The position numbers and the translations under genes are program-made. Shown one piece after another: positions 1-4,997 of a stretch of 6,515 nucleotides of DNA. The first letter of the stretch is position 1; every line of letters starts with the position of its first letter. The notes below the pieces were generated by a model, which had not been told where the DNA came from, ran no database searches, and saw only the letters and a program-made list of their open reading frames with translations. The DNA comes from Spirochaetales bacterium (GTDB lineage Bacteria > Spirochaetota > Spirochaetia > SZUA-6 > DRHE01): the NCBI GenBank assembly GCA_011049745.1, contig DRHE01000061.1, positions 1-6,515 on the forward strand, read 5' to 3'.

Positions 1-1
1 T

Positions 2-145
2 AATAAACTTGCCAAAACTTCTGTACTTGTTTCTGAAACTACTTATGATATCGTAAAAGACAACTATAAATGGAAAAAGAAATTTAGAACTCATGTTAAA
101 GGAAAAGAACTTGCAATTGTAGTTTACGAGCCTGATTTTGGCTGA
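2..145 (+). CDS. C-terminal end of a class III adenylate/guanylate cyclase-type protein (5' partial)
   Basis: An open frame enters from the left edge and gives 47 residues before a TGA stop at 143-145. The readable pattern, VLVSETTYDIVKDNY then RTHVKGKELAIVVYEP, matches the end of class III nucleotide cyclase domains. In that family an 'I(L)VSE-TY-V-' helix is followed by a '-VKGK---V-VYE' strand that closes the fold. The catalytic metal-binding aspartates and the transition-state residues lie upstream of the window, so activity and any N-terminal sensor domain (CHASE2, HAMP and so on) cannot be judged. The gene is on the same strand as merA but 400 bases and a new promoter separate them, so I do not place it in that operon. 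The family call rests on a short tail only. Confidence 0.65.
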   Translation, partial: NKLAKTSVLVSETTYDIVKDNYKWKKKFRTHVKGKELAIVVYEPDFG

Positions 146-171
146 GATGAAAAATATGGATCGATAAGGCC

Positions 172-197
172 CTTCAGCAACATTATTAAAGCTGAAG
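172..197. repeat. Inverted repeat, 7-bp arms, 12-base loop
   Basis: CTTCAGC (172-178) and GCTGAAG (191-197) are perfect inverted copies, 27 bases after the cyclase stop codon. No T-tract follows on the plus strand, so it does not look like a standard intrinsic terminator. It could be a 3' mRNA-stabilising stem or chance. Confidence 0.35.
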
Positions 198-249
198 AAA
201 CCTATATGTTGACTCCTCTCTTCGCAGAGTATGATTATCCCCTGCCCCA

Positions 250-270
250 GCATACTGCCGGCCAGTATGC
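250..270. repeat. Perfect 8-bp hairpin in the GC-rich intergenic patch
   Basis: GCATACTG (250-257) and CAGTATGC (263-270) are exact inverted copies around the five-base loop CCGGC. A smaller stem, GCCCG/CGGGC, lies at 337-351. They fall inside the possible gene remnant. No T-tract follows, so a terminator is unlikely; the end of a mobile element or a protein-binding site remain possible. Confidence 0.4.
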
Positions 271-521
271 AGTACTACCTGTTGATGCGGACGGAATATC
301 AATTAAGCGAAGCCTCACCACATGCGGCATTTTAAGGCCCGCACTACGGGCACCTTCCCATAGCTCCCCGGTCAGCTCATTCACCGCATCCTTGCTCAAC
401 CGTGGCTGCGCTATTTTCATAGATCCTTTTTACAGGAGTATATCCACATCACCCAATAATTGATCAACTTAATAGTATTTGCAACTTAATCTGTATTCAT
501 AAAAAATCTTTCTAAAAGAAA

Positions 522-545
522 ATTTCTGATGAAATCTCTTTTTTT
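522..545 (+). terminator. Weak terminator-like element upstream of the merA promoter
   Basis: ATTTC (522-526) and GAAAT (531-535) can form a five-pair stem around TGAT, followed closely by seven consecutive T (539-545). The stem is short and AT-rich, so termination would be inefficient. It may insulate merA from upstream transcription, or be chance in an AT-rich promoter region. Confidence 0.2.
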
Positions 546-546
546 C

Positions 547-577
547 TTGACATTGCACCATAGTGCCGGGTTTATAT
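547..577 (+). promoter_or_regulatory. merA promoter with MerR-family operator geometry
   Basis: A perfect -35 box TTGACA (547-552) is followed by a 19-base spacer and TTATAT (572-577) as the -10. The spacer carries the dyad GCAC-CATA-GTGC (555-566), starting two bases after the -35. MerR-family activators act on promoters with unusually long 19-20 base spacers and a dyad between the two boxes. As I recall the Tn501 mer promoter, its dyad GTAC-ATGA-GTAC also begins two bases after the -35 with a 19-base spacer, so the geometry is the same. Other -10 readings (TTTATA at 571 or TATATT at 573) change the spacer by one. The sequence shows the geometry; control by a MerR protein encoded outside the window is inference. 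Confidence 0.6.
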
Positions 578-614
578 TATAAATATAGTCAAATATCTAC
601 AAAGGAGGGTATTT

Positions 615-686
615 ATGGGAAGGAAACAAAGTCTGAACATCATGGGATATAAATTAATTGATATAAAGGAATTAACTGATGACTGA
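615..686 (+). CDS. 23-codon leader ORF overlapping the merA start
   Basis: An ATG at 615 follows a very strong ribosome binding site, AAAGGAGGG (601-609), at five bases spacing, the best in this part of the window. It encodes 23 residues, beginning MGRKQSLNIMGYKLI and ending ELTDD, with no cysteine and no signal peptide or membrane segment. Its TGA stop (684-686) lies inside the first codons of merA (ATG 679) in another frame, an eight-base overlap. This layout is typical of translational coupling: ribosomes finishing the leader would restart at merA, which has a weaker site of its own, AAAGGA (665-670). I recognise no family. It could be a pure coupling leader, a small functional protein, or an unused ORF. 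Confidence 0.5.
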   Translation: MGRKQSLNIMGYKLIDIKELTDD

Positions 687-2280
687 AATCCGTAAACTAA
701 AAATCTCCGGAATGAGTTGTGTTCACTGTGAAAAGACATTAGCAAAAGCCCTTGGAAAAGTACTTGGAGTAGATTCAATTGAAAGAGTTTCATGGGAGAA
801 TAACGAAGCCATCATAAGGATTTCAGATGGTGTTAGCCAGGATGATCTATCAAAACAGGTAAAAAAAGCCGGATACCGGCTTGAAAAAGTATCTACTTTG
901 AGTGATCCAGGGCAGATAAATGAAAATCCTGAATTTGATGTTGTTATAATCGGCGGAGGTTCTGCGGGATTCTCTGCTGCAATAAAGGCAGCCGAATTGG
1001 GGAAACGGGCAGCGCTTATTGAGAGTGGCACCATAGGCGGCACATGCGTAAATATCGGATGTGTTCCCTCAAAATTTATAATCGGTGAAGCTTTTTCCGG
1101 CAACAGCTGGGAAAAAATAAAAGCAGATAGAGATAAGCTTGTTGCAATGCTCCAGTATGAAAAATATCAGAATGTTCTGGAAAGTTATTCCGGAAATATC
1201 ACTTATATTCATGAAACAGCAAGTTTCATAAATAAAGATTCTATCCGGTTATCAAATGGCAGAATCATTACCGGGGGGAAGTATATACTCACTACCGGGT
1301 CAAAGCCTCAGTTTCCGGAGATTTCCGGGATATCTGAAATTGACCCTTTAGACAGCACGGGACTCCTGTTCATCGAGGAATTGCCGGAATCATTACTAAT
1401 CGTTGGCGGCCGTTTTATTGCTCTTGAATTAGGGCAGGTTTTTTCCAACCTGGGAGTAAAAGTGACTATATTACAACGCAGTAGTCGCCTTATTCCACAG
1501 TACGATCCGATTATCAGTGAAACAATTGAACAGATTTTTCTAAGTCAGGGAATTAAAGTTATTACCGGCACAAAACTGCTTAGCGCTTCAAAAAAGGGAA
1601 ATAAGAAAATCCTTCGGTATAAGGTTCAGAGTGAAGAAAGAGAAGTCTCAGGAGATCAAATACTCTTTTCAACAGGACGATCGGGGAATATTGAATCATT
1701 GAATCTGGCTGCTGCAGAGGTCAAACTTGATTCATCGAAACATATCGTAACTGATGCTTTTCTTCGTACTTCAAATCCTAAGATTTTTGCCGCAGGTGAT
1801 GTGTTAGATACTCCTGGACTTGTATATGTCGCTGCCAAAGAGGGGCAAACTGCTCTCCGGAATGCATTATCCAAGGAACCACACGTGCTTGACTATAATG
1901 CTGTACCTGAAGTCATTTTTACCCGCCCGCAGATCGCCCGGGTCGGAGTTTCGGAGAAAGATGCTGTAGCAAAAAATATTCCAGTCTCAACAACCAGTTT
2001 TTCAATAGCAGATACTCCATACGGACTCGTTAATAATGATAAAAAGGGAGTCGTTAAGCTGATAAAAAACATAGACAGCGGTCAGCTGATCGGTGCTGAG
2101 ATCATAGCTTCCGATGCAGGAAATATGATTCAGAGTGTTACAATAGCTATAAAGGCCGGAATGACCATAGAGGATCTTATTGATACATATTTTCCATATC
2201 TTACCGCAGTAGAAGGGATTAAACTTGGGGCAATAATATTTGGTAAAGATGTGCATAAGCTGAGCTGTTGTGCAAGCTAA
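679..2280 (+). CDS. merA: Mercuric reductase with one N-terminal heavy-metal-binding domain
   Basis: This cytoplasmic FAD enzyme reduces Hg(II) to volatile Hg(0) with NADPH. The 533 residues show, in order: an HMA/NmerA domain (about 1-70) with GMSCVHC (Cys14, Cys17); the FAD-binding GGGSAG at 92-97; the redox disulfide in GTCVNIGCVPSK (Cys123, Cys128); a nucleotide-binding stretch around 241-255 (VGGRFIALELG); the FAD motif AAGD at 371-374; and a dimerisation domain ending in the vicinal pair Cys530-Cys531 that passes Hg(II) to the partner active site. The two active-site tyrosines appear conserved as Tyr163 (EKY) and Tyr507 (FPYLT). This complete set separates MerA from other pyridine nucleotide-disulfide reductases. 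The ATG at 679 has AAAGGA eight bases upstream and leaves the HMA domain intact. The gene reads AT-rich compared with those downstream. No merR, transporter or merB is beside it. Confidence 0.95.
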   Translation: MTEIRKLKISGMSCVHCEKTLAKALGKVLGVDSIERVSWENNEAIIRISDGVSQDDLSKQVKKAGYRLEKVSTLSDPGQINENPEFDVVIIGGGSAGFSAAIKAAELGKRAALIESGTIGGTCVNIGCVPSKFIIGEAFSGNSWEKIKADRDKLVAMLQYEKYQNVLESYSGNITYIHETASFINKDSIRLSNGRIITGGKYILTTGSKPQFPEISGISEIDPLDSTGLLFIEELPESLLIVGGRFIALELGQVFSNLGVKVTILQRSSRLIPQYDPIISETIEQIFLSQGIKVITGTKLLSASKKGNKKILRYKVQSEEREVSGDQILFSTGRSGNIESLNLAAAEVKLDSSKHIVTDAFLRTSNPKIFAAGDVLDTPGLVYVAAKEGQTALRNALSKEPHVLDYNAVPEVIFTRPQIARVGVSEKDAVAKNIPVSTTSFSIADTPYGLVNNDKKGVVKLIKNIDSGQLIGAEIIASDAGNMIQSVTIAIKAGMTIEDLIDTYFPYLTAVEGIKLGAIIFGKDVHKLSCCAS

Positions 2281-2289
2281 AAAATGATC

Positions 2290-2333
2290 GGAGCTCTGCT
2301 CCTCCCGGTGCGCACAAAAAAAGGGACTTTTTT
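2290..2333 (+). terminator. Possible merA terminator region
   Basis: Ten bases after the merA stop, GGAGC (2290-2294) and GCTCC (2298-2302) form a tight stem. Further on, AAAAAAG (2317-2323) and CTTTTTT (2327-2333) form a second, A-T stem ending in six T. Neither is a textbook GC stem with an immediate T-tract, but together they lie where merA transcription should end, just before the next promoter. Confidence 0.35.
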
Positions 2334-2336
2334 ACC

Positions 2337-2365
2337 TTGACTCTTGATAAAAAAAATGTTATTTA
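2337..2365 (+). promoter_or_regulatory. Promoter of the marR-methyltransferase-peptide-radical SAM-thioredoxin operon
   Basis: TTGACT (2337-2342) and TATTTA (2360-2365) are separated by 17 bases, the optimal sigma-A spacing. The -10 is partly covered by the palindrome at 2363-2381, which suits repression by the first gene product. No other promoter is evident before the end of the trx-trxR gene, so it likely serves all five genes. Confidence 0.6.
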
Positions 2366-2388
2366 TTGCTATTAGCAATAATTGCTGA
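2363..2388 (+). promoter_or_regulatory. Probable MarR operator: perfect 19-bp palindrome plus a third half-site
   Basis: TTATTGCTATTAGCAATAA (2363-2381) is a perfect palindrome with nine-base arms and a single central base. The right arm also pairs with ATTGCTGA (2381-2388), giving a second, overlapping palindrome (2372-2388) with one mismatch. There are thus three alternating TTGCTA/TAGCAA-type half-sites. MarR dimers bind palindromes of this size, and TTAGCAA resembles the known SlyA half-site. Position over the -10 and transcription start, about 45 bases before the marR start codon, points to autorepression. Binding itself is inference. Confidence 0.65.
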
Positions 2389-2425
2389 TAACAACCAATT
2401 ATACAAGGAATCATAACTTTTAAGT

Positions 2426-2833
2426 ATGAGCCTCTTAATTATTGACCGGTTGCGCACTTTAAAAGCCAAATGTACCTTTGCCGAAGAAACGGCCGCCAAT
2501 CTGGGGTTAAGCCCCAGAGAGTTGGCTGGTATTATTGCTTTAGGCACAAGCAAAAGATTGAGTTGTAATGAACTGGCCGAACAGATGGGGCTTTCGCCTT
2601 CCCGGGGCAGCCGGGTAATCAACTCTTTAATAGCCGGGAAATATCTGAGAAGAGAAGAAAATGAAAGGGATCGCCGCTGCATCTTTATTTCATTAACTCC
2701 CAGAGGAGAGGAGTACCTAAAAAAGATTGAAGATGCAGAGAGAGTATGTGAGGAGCTCCTGCATTCCCGCCTTAATGAGCAGGAACTAAAGAAAGTGGAA
2801 GAGGGGCTGGAGCTTCTGCTGGCTGCTCTATAA
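2426..2833 (+). CDS. MarR-family winged-helix transcriptional regulator
   Basis: The 135-residue product has the size and order of a MarR repressor. A helical N-terminus leads to the winged helix-turn-helix (about 45-95), where LSCNELAEQMGLSPSRGSRVINSL forms the DNA-reading helices. The wing, ERDRRCIFISLTPRG, carries the family's conserved Asp-Arg pair. A C-terminal coiled helix (about 96-135) should complete the dimer interface. Cysteines at 16, 47, 85 and 108 could serve redox or metal(loid) sensing as in other MarR proteins, but no known sensor motif is certain. The start is the only sensible ATG, as an in-frame stop lies at 2414-2416; its AAGGAA (2405-2410) is fifteen bases away, so translation may be modest. 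It is the first gene of the operon and probably represses itself through the palindrome at 2363. The inducer is unknown. Confidence 0.85.
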   Translation: MSLLIIDRLRTLKAKCTFAEETAANLGLSPRELAGIIALGTSKRLSCNELAEQMGLSPSRGSRVINSLIAGKYLRREENERDRRCIFISLTPRGEEYLKKIEDAERVCEELLHSRLNEQELKKVEEGLELLLAAL

Positions 2834-2844
2834 GTGGATGAATT

Positions 2845-2850
2845 GGAGAG
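2845..2850 (+). promoter_or_regulatory. Ribosome binding site that fixes the methyltransferase start
   Basis: GGAGAG lies five bases before the ATG at 2856. The earlier in-frame ATG at 2838 has no usable site and begins four bases after the marR stop. The 2856 start is therefore preferred and shortens the protein by six residues. Confidence 0.6.
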
Positions 2851-2855
2851 TAAAG

Positions 2856-3512
2856 ATGAGTACCATTAAAAGCACGGATGCTATTAATATACGCTACAGT
2901 GCGCTGTCAACATCCTCCTGCTGTCTATCATGCGGAGGCGCAGTTAACTATGCCCGGGCTCAAATGGGTGAGGTATGCCTTGACCTGGGAAGCGGCCGGG
3001 GCAATGATGTTTTCAGACTGGCCGAGGCTGTAGGCAATAAGGGATATGTGTATGGTATGGATATATCCGACGGCATGCTGGAAAAGGCAAAAAAGACAGC
3101 GCAGAAACTGGAAATTGAAAATGTCGCTTTTTTAAAAACCAGACTGGAAGAAATTCCCCTGGAAGATAATTCACTGGATTTAATCATTTCCAACTGTACT
3201 ATCAATCATGCCGAAAATAAGCAGGCAGTCTGGAACGAGATATTCAGGGTACTTAAAAATGGAGGTAGATTCGTGGTCAGCGATATCTACTCATCGGAAA
3301 AAGTGCCTGAAGAATATGCCAACGATCTCGAGGCTATAGCTGAGTGTTGGGCAGGGTCAGTAACCAAAGAAGAATACCTCAAAACCCTGCGGAAAGCCGG
3401 GTTTCTTGAGGTTTTGATCCATGAAGAAAGCGAACCCTACGTCAAGGGCGCGATTAAAGTATCAAGCTTCACCCTGGAGGGTATAAAATCGCCGGGGCTT
3501 GAGGTTAAATAA
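2856..3512 (+). CDS. ArsM-like SAM-dependent methyltransferase, short form
   Basis: The 218-residue class I methyltransferase resembles arsenite methyltransferases, which transfer methyl groups from SAM to As(III). Motif I is DLGSGRGND (43-51), and GMD (67-69) ends the second strand. The ArsM signatures are SNCTINH (Cys114) and AECWAGS (Cys164). The interval of 50 matches Cys174 and Cys224 of CmArsM as I recall them, and Cys26 in LSCGGA sits where ArsM has its GCG cysteine (Cys72). Cys22-Cys23 add a vicinal pair. The three arsenic-binding positions are thus kept, but the protein is shorter than usual bacterial ArsM (about 260-280 residues): the linker before motif I and the C-terminus are reduced. 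It follows marR by 22 bases and precedes the Cys-rich peptide by 17. Its substrate could be As(III), another metalloid, or a peptide thiol, so I give no symbol. Confidence 0.75.
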   Translation: MSTIKSTDAINIRYSALSTSSCCLSCGGAVNYARAQMGEVCLDLGSGRGNDVFRLAEAVGNKGYVYGMDISDGMLEKAKKTAQKLEIENVAFLKTRLEEIPLEDNSLDLIISNCTINHAENKQAVWNEIFRVLKNGGRFVVSDIYSSEKVPEEYANDLEAIAECWAGSVTKEEYLKTLRKAGFLEVLIHEESEPYVKGAIKVSSFTLEGIKSPGLEVK

Positions 3513-3515
3513 AGC

Positions 3516-3521
3516 GAGGAG
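3516..3521 (+). promoter_or_regulatory. Ribosome binding site of the small Cys-rich peptide gene
   Basis: GAGGAG lies eight bases before the GTG at 3530. In-frame TAG at 3524-3526 rules out a longer version. A good site this close to a non-ATG start supports real translation of the small ORF. Confidence 0.6.
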
Positions 3522-3529
3522 TGTAGCTG

Positions 3530-3625
3530 GTGAAAACGCTCATTTCCAAAAAGGCAGCCTGTATAAAGCAGGAAGCGCAGTGCTGCGCCAAGATCTCGCC
3601 TATCAAGGCGGGCTGCCACGACTAA
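3530..3625 (+). CDS. 31-residue Cys-rich peptide, candidate RiPP precursor
   Basis: A GTG start with a GAGGAG site gives a 31-residue peptide. The N-terminus MKTLISKKAA is basic and helix-prone, as expected of a leader. The rest holds four cysteines: Cys11, the vicinal pair Cys18-Cys19 (in KQEAQCCAKIS) and Cys29 in the C-terminal AGCHD. Lysines and glutamines are frequent; there is no glycine-glycine cleavage site, transmembrane segment or secretion signal. It sits between the ArsM-like gene (17 bases) and a terminator hairpin followed by a SPASM radical SAM gene, the usual position of a radical SAM-modified precursor. Thioether (ranthipeptide/sactipeptide) or other backbone and side-chain modifications are possible; the CC pair might alternatively bind a thiophilic element. 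I recognise no family by sequence. The coding call rests on the ribosome binding site, context and cysteine content. Confidence 0.7.
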   Translation: MKTLISKKAACIKQEAQCCAKISPIKAGCHD

Positions 3626-3634
3626 AGTTGGGGG

Positions 3635-3671
3635 GCTGCGGGTCTTAATCCATTTGACCCGCGGCTTTTTT
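3635..3671 (+). terminator. Strong intrinsic terminator or attenuator inside the operon
   Basis: GCTGCGGGTC (3635-3644) pairs with GACCCGCGGC (3656-3665), ten pairs with one G-U, around an eleven-base loop, followed directly by six T (3666-3671). It begins ten bases after the small peptide's stop and ends twelve before the radical SAM start. Since no promoter is visible behind it, partial read-through would make much peptide mRNA and little maturase mRNA, the arrangement common in RiPP operons. Confidence 0.85.
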
Positions 3672-3683
3672 CTTAGAGGCTGA

Positions 3684-4997
3684 ATGTACTTTTCCAAACA
3701 TAATATTTTTTTTAAAATAAGGGATTCGCAAAACTACTTTATTATCAATCTATTAAGCCGCAACGCTGATATCCTGACTCCGGAAAAAGCTCATGAAGTT
3801 GAGAGTGGAAAATATACCGATATTGAGGAATACCGGGAAAAAGGGTATTTGATCGAAGAGCAGGAGGAAAAGCGTTTATACCGACAACGCTATTTAGATT
3901 TTCTTGATGCCCGGGAATCCTCGGAAGTGCAGATATTTTTTGTGCCAACCTATTCCTGTAATTTTTCCTGTTCCTACTGCTATCAGGATGAATACAGTTG
4001 GCAGGATCAGCCTCCCCTTAATGAGGTTATCCCCGCTTTTTTCAGCTATTTGGACAGAGAGTTTTCGGGAAAGAAGAAATACTTAACCATTTTCGGGGGA
4101 GAACCTCTGCTGCCCGGGGAAAAGGCAAAATTGGCTGTAGAGCAACTTATTGCCGGTGCCGTCGCGAGAAGGCTGGATCTGGCCGTGGTTACTAACGGCT
4201 ATCACTTAAGTGATTATATTGACCTTTTAAAAAAGGCATCGATCAGAGAGATCCGGGTTACCCTTGACGGCACAGAGCAGGTGCATGATAATAGACGCCC
4301 CTTAAAGAATGGGCGGGGAAGTTTCAGCAGAATTGTGGAAGGAATAGACCTGGCGCTGAATGAGGGGCTGGCTATCAATCTAAGGGTGGTGGTGGATAAG
4401 GATAATATCACTGATCTTGCGAACCTGGCTGATTTTGCTGATAAGTTGGGCTGGAGCAGTAATCCCCTATTTAAGACCCAACTGGGCAGAAATTATGAGC
4501 TGCACACCTGCCAGGTTAACCGGAGCAGGCTTTATGACCGGGTCAGCCTCTATGAAGAGATCTACCGGTTGATCCGGGAAAAACCACAGCTTTTAAAGTT
4601 CCACCGTCCCGCTTACTCAATTGCCCATTTTCTCTTTGAGAACGGCGAACTTCCTGATCCTCTATTTGATTCCTGTCCCGGAGCCAAGACAGAGTGGGCC
4701 TTTGATTATACCGGCAGGATCTACTCCTGCACTGCTACAGTAGGCAAAAATGGCGAGTCCCTGGGCACCTTTTATCCCCGGGTTGTTAAGGATGATGAAG
4801 CAATTGAACTGTGGGAAGAACGGGATGTAACTGTCATACCGGAATGTCTGGATTGTTCTCTGCAGCTGGCCTGCGGCGGCGGCTGCGCTGCGGTAGCTAA
4901 AAATAAATCCGGCAAGCTTCATTCACCGGACTGCCGTCCTGTGAAGGAGCTTTTAGAAATGGGAATATCACTCTACTTTGAAAAAGGAGTACACTAA
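3684..4997 (+). CDS. Radical SAM/SPASM enzyme, likely peptide maturase
   Basis: This 437-residue iron-sulfur enzyme should cleave SAM reductively to start radical chemistry on a peptide. The N-terminal 80 residues (NYFIINLLSRNADIL, then IEEYREKGYLIEE) resemble the precursor-recognition regions at the front of many peptide-modifying radical SAM proteins. The radical SAM barrel has CNFSCSYC (Cys92, 96, 99) for the 4Fe-4S cluster and GGEP at 138-141. The C-terminal SPASM domain is complete, with seven cysteines: Cys331, Cys349 (after GRIYS), then Cys388, 391, 397, 401 in the CX2CX5CX3C pattern, and Cys417, enough for two auxiliary clusters. This seven-cysteine plan matches peptide and protein maturases such as anSME, sactipeptide and ranthipeptide enzymes. 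The ATG has AGAGG four bases upstream. Its stop overlaps the next start by one base. The Cys-rich peptide just upstream is the obvious substrate. Which bond it forms cannot be told. Confidence 0.85.
   Translation: MYFSKHNIFFKIRDSQNYFIINLLSRNADILTPEKAHEVESGKYTDIEEYREKGYLIEEQEEKRLYRQRYLDFLDARESSEVQIFFVPTYSCNFSCSYCYQDEYSWQDQPPLNEVIPAFFSYLDREFSGKKKYLTIFGGEPLLPGEKAKLAVEQLIAGAVARRLDLAVVTNGYHLSDYIDLLKKASIREIRVTLDGTEQVHDNRRPLKNGRGSFSRIVEGIDLALNEGLAINLRVVVDKDNITDLANLADFADKLGWSSNPLFKTQLGRNYELHTCQVNRSRLYDRVSLYEEIYRLIREKPQLLKFHRPAYSIAHFLFENGELPDPLFDSCPGAKTEWAFDYTGRIYSCTATVGKNGESLGTFYPRVVKDDEAIELWEERDVTVIPECLDCSLQLACGGGCAAVAKNKSGKLHSPDCRPVKELLEMGISLYFEKGVH

Larger units (their letters stand above)
146..546. 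other. Intergenic stretch without a confident gene; possible gene remnant on the minus strand
   Basis: About 400 bases between the cyclase stop and the merA promoter hold no gene I recognise. The middle part (about 230-420) is visibly richer in G and C than its AT-rich flanks. On the minus strand it contains a 61-codon frame (420 down to 235) that starts MKIAQPRLSKDAVNELTGEL and looks coding for about its first 45 codons, then degenerates. An AAGGA-like site lies only three bases upstream of its ATG, which is too close. It may be the debris of an inserted or decayed gene; no family is recognisable. The overlapping plus-strand frame at 206-463 has an implausible composition and is probably its shadow. 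Two hairpins in this stretch are listed separately. Confidence 0.4.

Noticed and set aside
206..463. Plus-strand 85-codon frame before merA
   Set aside because: No ribosome binding site, odd composition, no recognisable motif, and the opposite strand looks more coding over the same bases.
723..1103. Minus-strand 126-codon frame inside merA
   Set aside because: It is antisense to the HMA and redox-disulfide region of a clearly real merA, with no supporting start signals.
2363..2381. Reading the 19-bp palindrome as a terminator for merA
   Set aside because: The stem is AT-rich with a one-base centre and no T-tract, and it overlaps a good promoter, so an operator is the better reading.
2838..2855. 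Upstream ATG giving six extra residues to the methyltransferase
   Set aside because: No Shine-Dalgarno sequence at proper distance; GGAGAG fits the ATG at 2856 instead.
3437..3697. Minus-strand 86-codon frame across the methyltransferase end and the small peptide
   Set aside because: It runs antisense through the methyltransferase 3' end, the peptide gene and the terminator stem; it is a shadow without its own signals.
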